Notes: a model not told the origin generated them from the letters alone. DNA of 64,000 bases from Streptomyces spinosisporus (GCF_022698145.1 NZ_JALDAX010000004.1:186001-250000); one strand, 5' to 3'; shown: positions 8,210 to 17,357, numbered from the stretch's first letter. Numbers and translations are program-made.

Positions 8210-8980
8210 CTGCTGTTCCCCTTGCGCTTGCGTCTTCTTCACGAGTGGTGTGCTGCTGACCCAGGTGCCCTGCAGTCCCGAGAAGGACGAGCGCACATGG
8301 ATCGGGATGTCGTAGCGGCGGGCGTACTCCACACAGCGGTGGAGCAGCACCTTGGAGCCGGACGCGGCGAGCTCCAGCATGTCCTCGAAGGCGATCCAGT
8401 CGATCTTCTTCGCCTTCTTCACCACACGCGGGTCGGCGGTGAACACACCGTCGACGTCGGTGTAGATCTCGCACACCTCGGCGTCGAGGGCCGCGGCGAG
8501 CGCCACGGCGGTGGTGTCCGAGCCACCGCGACCCAGGGTCGTGATGTCCTTCTTGTCCTGGCTGACGCCCTGGAAGCCGGCGACGATGGCGATGTTGCCC
8601 GCGTCCAGCGACTGCCGGATCCGGCCCGGCGTGACGTCGATGATCCGGGCTTTGTTGTGGACCGAGTCGGTGATGACGCCGGCCTGGCTGCCGGTGAACG
8701 ACTGGGCCTCGTGGCCCAGGTTTTTGATCGCCATGGCCAGCAGGGCCATGGAGATCCGCTCTCCGGCGGTCAGCAGCATGTCGAACTCACGCCCGGCAGG
8801 CATCGGGGATACCTGCTCGGCGAGATCGATCAGCTCGTCCGTAGTGTCGCCCATCGCGGAAACAACGACGACCACCTGGTGGCCGTTCTTCTTCGCTTCC
8901 ACGATCCGCTTGGCGACGCGCTTGATGCCTTCGGCATCGGCTACGGAGGAGCCTCCGTACTTCTGCACGACAAGGCCCAC
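7688..8980 (-). CDS. lysC: Aspartate kinase
   Basis: A 430-residue aspartokinase that phosphorylates aspartate as the committed step of the aspartate amino acid family. The N-terminal kinase domain opens with [11 protein letters not shown] and contains [16 protein letters not shown] and [15 protein letters not shown]. Two C-terminal ACT domains follow (from about residue 265, [18 protein letters not shown], and from about 345, [16 protein letters not shown]), the usual site of feedback control by lysine plus threonine. An internal in-frame GTG with its own Shine-Dalgarno probably also yields the regulatory subunit alone. It forms an operon with asd. Confidence 0.95.
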   Translation of the reverse strand: MGLVVQKYGGSSVADAEGIKRVAKRIVEAKKNGHQVVVVVSAMGDTTDELIDLAEQVSPMPAGREFDMLLTAGERISMALLAMAIKNLGHEAQSFTGSQAGVITDSVHNKARIIDVTPGRIRQSLDAGNIAIVAGFQGVSQDKKDITTLGRGGSDTTAVALAAALDAEVCEIYTDVDGVFTADPRVVKKAKKIDWIAFEDMLELAASGSKVLLHRCVEYARRYDIPIHVRSSFSGLQGTWVSSTPLVKKTQAQGEQQVEQAIISGVAHDTSEAKVTVVGVPDKPGEAASIFRAIADAEINIDMVVQNVSAASTGLTDISFTLPKTEGRKAIDALERARTAIGFDSLRYDDQIGKISLVGAGMKTNPGVTASFFEALSDAGVNIELISTSEIRISVVTRADDVPDAVRAVHSAFGLDSDSDEAVVYGGTGR

Positions 8981-9235
8981 GTGCGCTCCTCGCTCGTCCG
9001 TCTGTGCTCTCGGAGACCGTCGATACGCAAGCGCACCGCGGTCGCTTCAGTCTATCGAGCGCCCGGAATCGACCCGAGTGGAACCACATGGTGAGATCCG
9101 GCGCTCAGCACGTCCCTGCCCGCCCTGCCGGTGATCACTCCGTAAAGTGCGCCAGGTCACCCGCTGCCGCTCTGCGCAGCGATTCGGTGACGCTGAGTTG
9201 CTGCTGCCCACACCCTCCCCCCGACCATCGAAAAC

Positions 9236-9970
9236 GTGCAGGCTGCCTACGTGACGACGGACGTACTGCTGGCGGGGATCGTGCTGCTCGGCTCCTGTGT
9301 GCAGTACCTGACCGGCATGGGGTTCGCTCTGGTCTGCGTCCCCGCGCTCGTGCTGCTGCTCGGACCGGCCGAGGGCGTCGTGCTCGCCAACTGCGCGGCG
9401 GGGGCCATCAGCCTCGTCGGGCTGAGCGGCGGCTGGCGGCGCGTGCGGCCGGGTGCGATGGTGCCGTTGTGCGTGGCCGCGGCGTGCACGGTGCCGGCCG
9501 GGGTGTGGCTGACCCGGCGGCTCCCCGAGCCCGACCTGATGCTGGTGATGGGCACGCTGGTGACGGTCGCCGTGCTGCTGGTCCTGCGCGGGGCCCGGGT
9601 GCCCGCCCTGCGGGGCACGAAGGGGGCGCTCGCGGCGGGCGCGGTCGGCGGCTTCATGAACTCGGCCGCCGGGGTGGGCGGCCCGCCGATCTCCCTGTAC
9701 GCCGTCAACGCGGAATGGACGGTACGGGAGTTCGTCCCCAACGCCCAGTTCTACGGCGTAGTGGTGAACGCCTTCTCGATCACGGCGAACGGCCTCCCCC
9801 ACCTCACGACCCCCCGCTGGACCTGGATCGCCACGGCCCTGACAGCAGGCGCCCTCACGGGCCACGCCCTGTCCCCCCGAATCCCCGAAAAACGGGCCCG
9901 CGCACTGGTGCTGACACTGGCCCTGGCGGGGGGCATCACGGCGGTGGGCAAGGGAATCTGGGGCCTGTGA
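9236..9970 (+). CDS. TSUP (TauE/SafE) family membrane transporter
   Basis: A 244-residue polytopic protein with about 7-8 predicted helices. It contains the two-half TSUP hallmarks: an N-terminal YLTGMGFALVCVPALVLLLGP and a second-half GAVGGFMNSAAGVGGPPISLY. The family exports sulfite, sulfoacetate or related organosulfur anions. The substrate is not predictable here. The start is GTG 9236; a second in-frame GTG at 9251 is possible. It is divergent from lysC across 255 bp, which I assume holds both promoters; I saw no other feature in that gap. Confidence 0.85.
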   Translation: MQAAYVTTDVLLAGIVLLGSCVQYLTGMGFALVCVPALVLLLGPAEGVVLANCAAGAISLVGLSGGWRRVRPGAMVPLCVAAACTVPAGVWLTRRLPEPDLMLVMGTLVTVAVLLVLRGARVPALRGTKGALAAGAVGGFMNSAAGVGGPPISLYAVNAEWTVREFVPNAQFYGVVVNAFSITANGLPHLTTPRWTWIATALTAGALTGHALSPRIPEKRARALVLTLALAGGITAVGKGIWGL

Positions 9971-10070
9971 ACCCGCCACACCCAGCCGAGGCCCGCCAAC
10001 TCCTCTGCCGATTGGGCATGTTGTCCTAGGCTGACGAATCCGACACGTACATGACACCGAGGACAGCGCC

Positions 10071-10709
10071 GTGGATGAAGCAACGGATCTGATTCGCGCT
10101 CTGACCGGGCTGGCGTGGCCCGTGTTCGCCGCCTGGGTCGTCTGGCGGCTGCTTCCCGAGATCCGGCACGTCCTGGAGAAGCGGGCCTTCAGCCTCAGGG
10201 TCGGGAACAACGAGCTGACGGTGCAGCAGTTCTCGGACGAGGTGGTGAAGACGACCGCGGAACTACAGCATCAACTCGCATCACAGACCGGTCGGCACGA
10301 GACCGGGCAACGGCCGCAAGAGGTGCTGCACAGGATCCTCTGGGTCGACGACAAACCCTCCAACAATGCCTACGAGGCAGGGCAGTTGCAGGCTATGGGG
10401 GTGGAGGTCGTCCAGAGAACATCCACCGACGAGGGCCTACGGGCCCTGCAGCGCGCGCCTTTCGATGCCGTGATCTCCGACATGGGGCGCGCCGAACCCG
10501 GAGGGTACGACCCCGAGGCCGGGATCAGGCTGATCGAGCGAATCCGGGAGACGGATCGCATGACGCCGGTGTTCGTCTACGGGAACGCCGGTGCGATGGA
10601 CCGTCGGGACCAGGTGGCCGATGCGGGAGGCACCGGGATCACGCAGTCGCCGACGGAGCTCTTCGCGCTGTTGGGGCAGGTCGGGCGGTTTCCGAGGGCG
10701 GTCGGCTGA
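10071..10709 (+). CDS. Membrane-tethered degenerate response-regulator receiver protein
   Basis: A 212-residue protein with one N-terminal transmembrane helix (about 12-28), a short helical linker (about 50-75), and a receiver-like domain from residue 88. The acidic pair Asp93/Asp94 (ILWVDDKP) and the phosphoacceptor-position Asp137 (FDAVISDMGR) are present. The usual Thr/Ser at the end of strand 4 is replaced by Tyr170, and the conserved Lys before Pro is Ser193 (TQSP). It therefore probably does not switch by normal phosphorelay. No kinase gene is adjacent. The start is GTG 10071. Function is unknown; a membrane-located sensing or adaptor role is inference. Confidence 0.7.
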   Translation: MDEATDLIRALTGLAWPVFAAWVVWRLLPEIRHVLEKRAFSLRVGNNELTVQQFSDEVVKTTAELQHQLASQTGRHETGQRPQEVLHRILWVDDKPSNNAYEAGQLQAMGVEVVQRTSTDEGLRALQRAPFDAVISDMGRAEPGGYDPEAGIRLIERIRETDRMTPVFVYGNAGAMDRRDQVADAGGTGITQSPTELFALLGQVGRFPRAVG

Positions 10710-10721
10710 TCGTCGTCGGGG

Positions 10722-11381
10722 CTACTTGCCCGTCTGCACCCCCAGCGGCCCCGCGATCTCCTCCTGCATGACCTTGCCGGCCTCGAATTCGAGGGTTTCG
10801 TCGCCCATGCCCTGGTCGGTGTCGAGGCCGTCGAGTTCGGCGAGGGGCTGGTTGAGGCGGACGTGGGCGACGACCGACTGGAGGGCGCGCAGGGTGGCGG
10901 AGGCGGTGGAGCCCCAGTTGGAGAAGTAGGAGAACTGCCACCACCACAGGGCCTCGGTGGTGCGGCCCGCGCGGTAGTGGGCCATGCCGTGGCGCAGGTC
11001 GGTGATGACGTCGGTCAGATCGTCGGAGATGCGCGCCGGGACCGGGGCCTTGCGCGGCTCGTAGGGGTCGAAGACCTCGGAGTAGACGTCGATCGGGTCC
11101 AGGAGCCGGGCGAGGTTCTCGCGCAGTTCGTCCACGTCGGGGTCGGGGCCCGTGTCGGCCTCGTAGCGCTCGTCGGGGACGATGTCCTCGTGCGCGCCGA
11201 GCCGGCCTCCGGCCAGCAGCAGCTGGGACACCTCCAGGAGGAGGAAGGGGACCGCCGAGTCCGGCTCGTCACCCTTGGCCACCTCGCTCACGGACACGAG
11301 GAAGCTCTCCACCTGGTCCGCGATCTGAACCGCGAAGTCGTCCGGGTCCGGGGACGTGGCGTGCAGCTTGGCGTCAGACAT
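10722..11381 (-). CDS. DUF5063 domain protein
   Basis: A 219-residue acidic protein with the conserved DUF5063 features, including VEAAFLVSV-like helices near the N-terminus ([15 protein letters not shown]) and [25 protein letters not shown]. No catalytic motif is recognised. Its ATG overlaps the recR stop by 8 bp, so it is almost certainly translated from the ybaB-recR transcript. This recR-DUF5063 link is conserved in actinomycetes as far as I recall, hinting at a role near DNA recombination or chromosome maintenance that the sequence does not prove. Confidence 0.85.
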   Translation of the reverse strand: MSDAKLHATSPDPDDFAVQIADQVESFLVSVSEVAKGDEPDSAVPFLLLEVSQLLLAGGRLGAHEDIVPDERYEADTGPDPDVDELRENLARLLDPIDVYSEVFDPYEPRKAPVPARISDDLTDVITDLRHGMAHYRAGRTTEALWWWQFSYFSNWGSTASATLRALQSVVAHVRLNQPLAELDGLDTDQGMGDETLEFEAGKVMQEEIAGPLGVQTGK

Positions 11382-11973
11382 CTAGGAGTCGTCTCCCCTC
11401 GAAGGCGCGGCCGAGGGTGACCTCGTCCGCGTATTCCAGGTCGCCACCCACCGGGAGGCCGCTGGCCAGGCGGGTGACCTTGAGGCCCATGGGCTTGATC
11501 ATGCGGGCGAGGTAGGTCGCGGTGGCCTCGCCCTCCAGATTCGGGTCCGTGGCCAGGATCAGTTCCGTGACCGTACCGTCGGCCAACCGCGCGAGAAGTT
11601 CCCGTATACGCAGGTCGTCGGGTCCGACACCCTCGATCGGGCTGATCGCTCCGCCCAGGACGTGGTAGCGGCCCCGGAACTCACGGGTGCGCTCGATGGC
11701 GACCACGTCCTTGGGCTCCTCCACCACACAGATGACGGCGGGGTCGCGGCGCGAGTCGCGGCAGATGTTGCACAGCTCCTCCTGCGCGACGTTGCCGCAG
11801 GTCGCGCAGAACCTGACCTTGGCCTTGACCTCCATCAGGGCCTGCGCGAGCCGCCGTACGTCCGTCGGTTCCGCCTGCAGGATGTGGAAGGCGATCCGCT
11901 GGGCGCTCTTGGGACCGACGCCGGGCAGCCGCCCCAGTTCGTCGATGAGGTCCTGCACCACGCCTTCGTACAA
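11374..11973 (-). CDS. recR: Recombination protein RecR
   Basis: A 199-residue protein of standard RecR length, which works with RecF/RecO to load RecA at gaps. The helix-hairpin-helix [11 protein letters not shown] is at about 15-25, the four-Cys zinc finger is CATCGN followed by CNICRD (about 57-73), and the Toprim domain includes [14 protein letters not shown] and [16 protein letters not shown]. The start is TTG at 11973, supported by GGAAGGA about 10 nt upstream and by the family N-terminus [19 protein letters not shown]. It is downstream of ybaB and overlaps DUF5063. Confidence 0.95.
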   Translation of the reverse strand: MYEGVVQDLIDELGRLPGVGPKSAQRIAFHILQAEPTDVRRLAQALMEVKAKVRFCATCGNVAQEELCNICRDSRRDPAVICVVEEPKDVVAIERTREFRGRYHVLGGAISPIEGVGPDDLRIRELLARLADGTVTELILATDPNLEGEATATYLARMIKPMGLKVTRLASGLPVGGDLEYADEVTLGRAFEGRRLLDV

Positions 11974-12032
11974 CGGACTGCCGTCCTTCCTGGGGTTCCT
12001 TCAGTACGTACGGTAGTTGGCCGACGCCTGTC

Positions 12033-12377
12033 TTAGAAAGGCAGACCGGGGATGCCGCTGCCGCCGCCGAGCCCCTGCGCGAGCGGGCCGAGCTTCTGCT
12101 GCTGGAGGGTCTGGGCGTTCTCGTTGGCCGCCTGGACGGCGGCGACGATCAGGTCCGCGAGGGTGTCGGTGTCCTCGGGGTCGACGGCCTTCGGGTCGAT
12201 CTTGAGCGCGCGCAGTTCACCGGAGCCGGTGACAGTGGCCTTCACCAGGCCGCCGCCCGCCTGCCCGTCGACCTCCGTCCGTGCCAGCTCCTCCTGCGCT
12301 TGCTGCAGGTCCTGCTGCATCTTCTGGGCCTGCTGGAGCAGCTGCTGCATATTGGGCTGGCCACCACCGGGAATCAC
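12033..12377 (-). CDS. YbaB/EbfC nucleoid-associated protein
   Basis: A 114-residue DNA-binding protein with the YbaB order: a Gln-rich first helix ([22 protein letters not shown]), a beta sheet core ([20 protein letters not shown]), a C-terminal helix ([17 protein letters not shown]), and a glycine-rich tail. It binds DNA as a dimer and is conserved next to recR in most bacteria. The start is GTG at 12377. It is the first gene of the ybaB-recR-DUF5063 group. Confidence 0.92.
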   Translation of the reverse strand: MIPGGGQPNMQQLLQQAQKMQQDLQQAQEELARTEVDGQAGGGLVKATVTGSGELRALKIDPKAVDPEDTDTLADLIVAAVQAANENAQTLQQQKLGPLAQGLGGGSGIPGLPF

Positions 12378-12538
12378 GATCAGCTCCTGGTTTCGTACGG
12401 CTTCGTCGGCGAGGTTTTCCCGCCTGGCACGAGCCTACGTGGTCGCGTCGGCCATCGCCCCGCCACTCTTTCGAGTGAGGCTGCACTGAGTCCTATACCT
12501 GATCAAGACCCACTTCCGGGCGGAAAAGAGGTGAATCC

Positions 12539-12607
12539 ATGGGCTTCGCCACCCATTGGGCGGTAGGAAGGGGCGGGCACATCAGCATCAGGTGTCACGC
12601 AACGTGA
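12539..12607 (+). CDS. Candidate 22-residue leader peptide ORF
   Basis: MGFATHWAVGRGGHISIRCHAT is preceded by a good ribosome site (AAAGAGGTGA, 4 nt before the ATG) and stops 25 bp before the SLATT protein start on the same strand. It could be an upstream regulatory ORF. Nothing beyond the ribosome binding site and position supports it. Confidence 0.3.
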   Translation: MGFATHWAVGRGGHISIRCHAT

Positions 12608-12632
12608 ACGGTCGTGATCAGAAGGAGTGCGG

Positions 12633-13382
12633 GTGGGTCAGCCGGAGATGCAGCCCGAGGGTCCGCCTCAGGACGGGCGGGGCGAGGGTGCCGCCGGGTT
12701 CCGGCCGGGCGATCTGACCGGGCGCACGTTCCCGCTCGGCGACTGGGGCGAGCCGGCCGAGCGGCTGCACGAGCTGTACCGGTGGGTGGAGGACGGGGCG
12801 CTGGAGACGGCCGCCTGGTATCTCGCGGACCGGGTGTGGAAGCGGCGGGGCGCCCGGGTGCTGCGCACGGGGGCCGCGGTGGGCGCCGTCGCCGGCGCCG
12901 CGCTGCCCCTGCTGGATCTGACGGATGTGGCGGCCGGGCTCGCCGCATGGGGGTATCTGGCGCTGCTGCTCGCGGTGGCCTGTGTGGCCGTCGACCGCTA
13001 CTTCGGCGTGACCTCCGGCTGGATAAGGGACGTCGCCACCGCGCAGGCCGTGCAGCGCCGGCTGCAGGTGCTGCAGTTCGAGTGGGCCTCGGAGAGCGTG
13101 CGCGAGGTGCTGGGCCCGACGGAGGGCACCGCGAGCGAGGCCGCCGAGCGGTGCCTGGGCGTGCTGCGCCGCTTCTCCGAGGACGTCACCGAGCTGGTCC
13201 GCACGGAGACGGCCGACTGGATGGTGGAGTTCCGCACGGGCTCGGCGCCGATGGGCATCCAGTCCACCGGCTCCGGGGCCGGCCGTCCGGAGATCGCGAG
13301 CGCGCAGGGACGTTTCCCGCTGCCCCCGGGCGCGGGCGCCCGCCCGAACATGCCGCGCCAGCGCCCGCCGGAGCCGAGGTGA
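12633..13382 (+). CDS. SLATT domain membrane protein
   Basis: A 249-residue protein with two closely spaced transmembrane helices (about 80-98 and 105-122) flanked by long cytoplasmic helices, the arrangement of SLATT domains. The N-terminus contains LYRWVEDGALETAAWYL and the region after the helices contains DRYFGVTSGWIRDVATAQAVQRRL. A disordered Pro/Gly-rich tail ends the protein. GTG 12633 is preferred over 12627 because GAAGGAG at 12621-12627 is then spaced 5 nt. SLATT proteins are proposed pore-forming effectors in nucleotide-signalling conflict systems, but here no nucleotide cyclase or sensor gene is adjacent. Confidence 0.75.
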   Translation: MGQPEMQPEGPPQDGRGEGAAGFRPGDLTGRTFPLGDWGEPAERLHELYRWVEDGALETAAWYLADRVWKRRGARVLRTGAAVGAVAGAALPLLDLTDVAAGLAAWGYLALLLAVACVAVDRYFGVTSGWIRDVATAQAVQRRLQVLQFEWASESVREVLGPTEGTASEAAERCLGVLRRFSEDVTELVRTETADWMVEFRTGSAPMGIQSTGSGAGRPEIASAQGRFPLPPGAGARPNMPRQRPPEPR

Positions 13383-13405
13383 GGGCCGCGGCCGCGTAGG
13401 AGCGG

Positions 13406-14800
13406 CTACGACTGCGGCAGGGGGAAGGCGACCGGGCTGCGCAGCCCCTTCGTGTTCACCGCGCGCACCCCGAAGAACACGTTGTCCTTGGAGAGGTCCA
13501 CCTCGAAGGCCGTGACGTCGCCCGCCGGGATCACATGGGTCCACTCCGGTGCGGTCGTCTCACGCCACACGATCTCGTAGCCCGCGAGGTCCGGCTCAGT
13601 GCCGCGGGTCCACACGAGCTGGGTGGAGTTGGTCAGGGCGGAGGTCAGGATCTTCGCGCCCGTGGGCGTGCCCGGTGCCTGCGCGAGGGTCCACAGGGCG
13701 GCGGCGTTCACCCTGGCCACCCGGGTGATGTAGCCGAAGTCGCAGAACCGCGGCAGATCGCCGTACTGCTTGCCGTCCTCGACGCGGACGTCCTGGTGCT
13801 GGTGGGCGAAGTCCTCGGCGGGCTCGGTGAAGCGGGCCGCGGGCCAGGCGCGTTCGAGGAAGGGGATGTGGTCGCCGCCGCGGAGGTAGCGGTCGCGGCG
13901 GTAGATCATGCGGACGTGCATGCCGGTGGCGTCGTTGTCGGCCACGTCCCGTACGAAACGGGCGAGTTGGCGGGTCGCGGAGTCGTTCTCGCCGCCCACC
14001 GACCTGCGGATCGCGGCCTGTTCCGGGGTCTCGGAGGTGGGCACGCCCTCCGCGAACAGCCGGACCGTGTACGGGTCCTTCGTGCCGTCGTCGGCGGTGG
14101 AACTGCCCACGATGTCGTTGGTGAACATGCCCTGGACGTCCGCGCCGGCCGCCTTCAACTGCTCGGCCAGATGCGTCGATCCGTACAGCCCCTGCTCCTC
14201 GCCCGCCGCCGCCGCGAAGACGATGGTGGCGGCCGTGCGGCGTTTCGCCATCACCCGGGCGAGCTCCAGCACGACGGCCACTCCGGAGGCGTCGTCGTCG
14301 GCGCCCGGGGCGTCGGAGGTGGCGTCCATGACGTCGGTGACCCGGGAGTCGTAGTGCCCGGAGACGACGTACACGCGCTCCGGCGTGACCGAGCCGCGCA
14401 GGGTCGCGACCACGTTCGTGATCTTCGTGGCGACGGGGATGCGGGAGGCGGGTTCCTGGATGTACGACTGGAGTTCGGCCGTCATCCGGCCGCCCGAGAC
14501 GGCGGCGTAGGAGCGCAGTTCGGACAGGAGCCAGTCGCGGGCCGCGCCGATCCCGCGGGCCGGGTCGTCCTGGACGGAGAGGGTGTGGCGGGTGCCGAAG
14601 GAGACGAGTCTGCGCACCGTCGCCTCGACGCGTGCCGGGTCCATCTCCCGCAGCAGTTCCCGCAGTTCGCGGGAGGGGTGCTGGGCGGTGGCCGGTGGCC
14701 GGCCGCCCTGCGGCGCGGCTTCGGCGGCGCCCGCCGAGGCCAGTGCGGCCGTGCCCGCCGCCGCCGTCGCGGTCAGGACCGTTCTCCTGGTGGGACGCAT
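13406..14800 (-). CDS. Tat-exported M28 family metallopeptidase with C-terminal FnIII-like domain
   Basis: A 464-residue secreted peptidase. The Tat signal has RRTVL followed by a hydrophobic stretch and an Ala-rich cleavage region. The zinc-peptidase core carries the M28 ligand motifs in order: VSGHYDSR, GADDDASGV, AAGEEQGLYGS, TNDIVGSS and DFAHQHQD. From about residue 385 a beta-sandwich resembling fibronectin type III follows (QLVWTRGTEPDLAGYEIVWRE). The ATG at 14800 is chosen for GGGAGG 4 nt upstream and for putting the twin arginines at the N-terminus; a longer in-frame start at 14836 would bury the signal. It probably degrades extracellular peptides. Confidence 0.9.
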   Translation of the reverse strand: MRPTRRTVLTATAAAGTAALASAGAAEAAPQGGRPPATAQHPSRELRELLREMDPARVEATVRRLVSFGTRHTLSVQDDPARGIGAARDWLLSELRSYAAVSGGRMTAELQSYIQEPASRIPVATKITNVVATLRGSVTPERVYVVSGHYDSRVTDVMDATSDAPGADDDASGVAVVLELARVMAKRRTAATIVFAAAAGEEQGLYGSTHLAEQLKAAGADVQGMFTNDIVGSSTADDGTKDPYTVRLFAEGVPTSETPEQAAIRRSVGGENDSATRQLARFVRDVADNDATGMHVRMIYRRDRYLRGGDHIPFLERAWPAARFTEPAEDFAHQHQDVRVEDGKQYGDLPRFCDFGYITRVARVNAAALWTLAQAPGTPTGAKILTSALTNSTQLVWTRGTEPDLAGYEIVWRETTAPEWTHVIPAGDVTAFEVDLSKDNVFFGVRAVNTKGLRSPVAFPLPQS

Positions 14801-14884
14801 GTGCCCTCCCGTGGCTGCCGATGCCGGACCCTCCACATCGTCATGGACACGCCACTACGGCACAAGGGAGGCGACCGCCACTCT

Positions 14885-14937
14885 CGACCGTCACCCGCGG
14901 CCGTCACCCGCAACCGCCACCCGCGACCGTCACTCCC
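14885..14937. repeat. Four tandem 13-bp repeats
   Basis: Four imperfect copies of GCGACCGTCACCC follow one another between the PstS-like gene stop and the M28 peptidase leader, slightly overlapping the 3' end of the former. Confidence 0.55.
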
Positions 14938-16495
14938 CCGCGCACAGCCCCGACGCCGCCGTCGCCGAGCACGGCAGATGGCCGTGCGCCCGGATGATCG
15001 TCTCGCTCTCGCCCTGGCCGATGAAGGCCAGGAAGGAGGAGGCCAGGGAGCCGTTGGCCGGACGGCCGTAGGTGTACGCGTACTCCACCCCGCGGTAGGG
15101 GTACTCGCTGCGGCCGAACTCGATGTCCCCGACCGAGGGGGACGCGCCGTCGAGGGCGACGGTGCGCAGGCCCTTGTGCCCCTTGGCGAGGGTGAACTCG
15201 GAGTAGCCGATGGCGCCCGGGATCCCCGCCACCTTGGCGAGCACGTCCTCCGTGGCGTCGAGTTCGCAGCGCATGACGGGCGCCGACACGTCGTCCTTGT
15301 GGACGCAGTCCAGCGAGGTGCTGGGCACGCGCTCCCAGCTCCCGAGCACCCGGTCCTGGAAGATCTGCCGGGTCCCGGAGTCGGCGTTGCGGCTGACGAG
15401 CACGATCGGCAGGTCGGGCAGGGAGGGATCGAGCTGCTTCCAGTGCGTCACCTCGCCGCGGTAGATCCGGCGCACGTCCTTCAGCAGGAGCCCGCCCGCC
15501 GGCAGCCGGATGCCGTCGTTGACGACCAGGGTGAAGACCGAGAGCGCCACGCGGTCGCCGACCAGCTCGCCCGGAGCGCCGACGGCGGGGCCGTCGGAGA
15601 AGGCGATCAGATTGCGGGCGGCCCTCTTCGACCGGGCGCCCAGCGAACCGAGTTCGTTCACCCCGGCCGAGCTGCCCCGTGCCTCGACGACGATCGAGGC
15701 GTCCGGGCACTTGCGCTCGTACTCCTTCGCCAGTTCCTCCACCACCGGCTTGAACGCCGTCGACCCCACGACCGCCAGCCTGCCCTGCTCGCACTCGATC
15801 GGGGCCGGGCTGTCGTCGCGGGCCACGATGATGCTCGCGAGCGTGAGGACGCTCAGGGTGAGCATGATCGTGATCAGCCGGGCCGCGCGGCTGAACAGCG
15901 GCGGCTTGTCGTCCGGCGTGGCACTGCGGTTGGGGTGCACCTCGCCCTCGCGGATGCCGCCCCTGAGCCGTATCGGTGTGCCCACGTCGCCGCCGGACAG
16001 CAGCACCAGCAGCTTGTAGTGCTCGCCGCGGTTGAGCGGGACGCGCGGGATGCGCAGCGTGTTGCCGTCGTAGCCGAAGCCGCGGGCGGCGGTGAAGTGG
16101 TCCATCAGATGGTCGGTGTCGTCGGGCTGGGTGACCGAGACACCGCGGATGGTGCGGTCGGTGAACACCGCGGTCAGGCCGTGCACTTCGGGGCTGGTGT
16201 AGTCGTCGCGGTCGATGCCCTGGGAGCCGTCGTTCTCGACGCGCAGCAGCACGAGGGTCGCGTCGGTCATGCCGGGTGCCTCGTCGAACAGGCCGAGCCG
16301 TACGTTGGCCCGTCCCAGCCGTACGCCGTCGCCTATCGGGTTGTCCATCTGGACGCGGTAGCCGATCCTCTTGCGACGTGGCACCCGGCGTTCGTACCAG
16401 ACCATGACGCCGGACGCGACGATGCCGAGGACCGCCGTACCGACGGCCACGACGTTCTCCGCACTGAACCACTGCACTGTGAGCGCCCCCGCCAC
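14930..16495 (-). CDS. Membrane-anchored PstS-like substrate-binding domain protein
   Basis: A 521-residue protein. An N-terminal helix (about 13-33) is followed by a soluble beta-rich region to about 195, a second helix (about 205-225, LITIMLTLSVLTLASIIVA), and a PstS-type periplasmic binding domain from about 235. That domain has VVGSTAFKPVVEELAKEYE, EARGSSAGVNEL, VNDGIRLP, DSGTRQIFQDRVLG and IGYSEFTLAKG. Canonical PstS proteins are lipoproteins that bind phosphate for an ABC importer; this one is tethered by a helix and has no permease or ATPase nearby, so a sensory role is more likely than import. Start 16495 is GTG; a GTG at 16477 is an alternative. Confidence 0.75.
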   Translation of the reverse strand: MAGALTVQWFSAENVVAVGTAVLGIVASGVMVWYERRVPRRKRIGYRVQMDNPIGDGVRLGRANVRLGLFDEAPGMTDATLVLLRVENDGSQGIDRDDYTSPEVHGLTAVFTDRTIRGVSVTQPDDTDHLMDHFTAARGFGYDGNTLRIPRVPLNRGEHYKLLVLLSGGDVGTPIRLRGGIREGEVHPNRSATPDDKPPLFSRAARLITIMLTLSVLTLASIIVARDDSPAPIECEQGRLAVVGSTAFKPVVEELAKEYERKCPDASIVVEARGSSAGVNELGSLGARSKRAARNLIAFSDGPAVGAPGELVGDRVALSVFTLVVNDGIRLPAGGLLLKDVRRIYRGEVTHWKQLDPSLPDLPIVLVSRNADSGTRQIFQDRVLGSWERVPSTSLDCVHKDDVSAPVMRCELDATEDVLAKVAGIPGAIGYSEFTLAKGHKGLRTVALDGASPSVGDIEFGRSEYPYRGVEYAYTYGRPANGSLASSFLAFIGQGESETIIRAHGHLPCSATAASGLCAGE

Positions 16496-16577
16496 TCCCG
16501 CAGTTCGACAAGGCGAACACCATACGGACGATCAGGCGTCCGATACTGGTGCGTCAGAGTGAACAGGGGGGAGCGGG

Positions 16578-17357
16578 ATGGCCAACAGGACGCTTGCGAC
16601 AGCGGGGGTTTTGGTGGACGGGCCGTCCGAACTGCGGCCGTGGCGCCGGGTGTTGACGGGCCTGGCGCTGATCGCCGTGTCGTGCGTCGCGGTGCTGGGC
16701 TGTCGCAGCGCGTTCGTCACCTGGCTGCCCCGCGAGATCGGGCGGTACCAGGACTACGAGGCGGCGCGGCCCTGTCCCGCTGGAGCACCCGCGCACGCGT
16801 ACGAGGACTGTGTGCGCACGGTCCGCTTCACCGTCACGGACGTGCACGCCGGCGCGGGAACGAAGGGCGACCACTCCGCGACCGTCACCGGCTCGCCCTT
16901 CTGGAACGGCACCGTCGACTTCGGCGACTGGGACCCGCTGCTGACCGCCCTGCACAAGGGGGACCGGGTCACCGGCACGGTCTGGCACGGATCGGTCATG
17001 ACGCTCGCCAAGGGCGACGCCCGGCAGAGCAGCATCGACGAGCCGCGCGACGAACCCCAGATGGTGGCCGTCGCGGGCACGTTCGCGGCCCTGCTCGCCG
17101 TCCTCACCTTCGTGTTCGGCGTGATCCTGCTGACCGGCGTCGGCGGGCCGCGTCTGCAGGCCCGGGTGCGCTGGCGGCCGTACGGCATGCGGCTGCTGAT
17201 CACCCTGTTCACCGTGTGCTTCGCCGTGGGCCTGATCTGTGTGTGGACCGGTGTGCCCTGGTGGCTGACGCCGGGGCTCAGTGCGCTGATCGTCGCCGTC
17301 GCGGCCGTGGTGATCTATCACCCGGGCCCGCCGAGGACGGCTGACACCGGCCGCTGA
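16578..17357 (+). CDS. Polytopic membrane protein of unknown function
   Basis: A 259-residue protein with a first helix at about 27-45, an extracytoplasmic region of about 100 residues containing a Cys pair (RPCPAGA and YEDCVRTVRFTVTDV), then three helices in the C-terminal half (about 158-180, 195-217 and 220-240). The start at 16578 is well supported by GGGGGGAG 5 nt upstream. It is divergent from the PstS-like gene across 82 bp and its stop codon abuts that of the kinase gene. I do not recognise the family. Confidence 0.75.
   Translation: MANRTLATAGVLVDGPSELRPWRRVLTGLALIAVSCVAVLGCRSAFVTWLPREIGRYQDYEAARPCPAGAPAHAYEDCVRTVRFTVTDVHAGAGTKGDHSATVTGSPFWNGTVDFGDWDPLLTALHKGDRVTGTVWHGSVMTLAKGDARQSSIDEPRDEPQMVAVAGTFAALLAVLTFVFGVILLTGVGGPRLQARVRWRPYGMRLLITLFTVCFAVGLICVWTGVPWWLTPGLSALIVAVAAVVIYHPGPPRTADTGR

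Noticed and set aside
12378..12632. SRP (4.5S) RNA gene near ybaB-recR.
   Set aside because: No conserved SRP RNA tetraloop or domain IV sequence is visible, although ybaB-recR loci sometimes have such neighbours.
13535..17344. A very long plus-strand open frame of more than 1200 codons.
   Set aside because: It crosses three well-supported genes on the other strand and frame and its sequence is a low-complexity Arg/Gly/Ala mix; it is a high-GC shadow.
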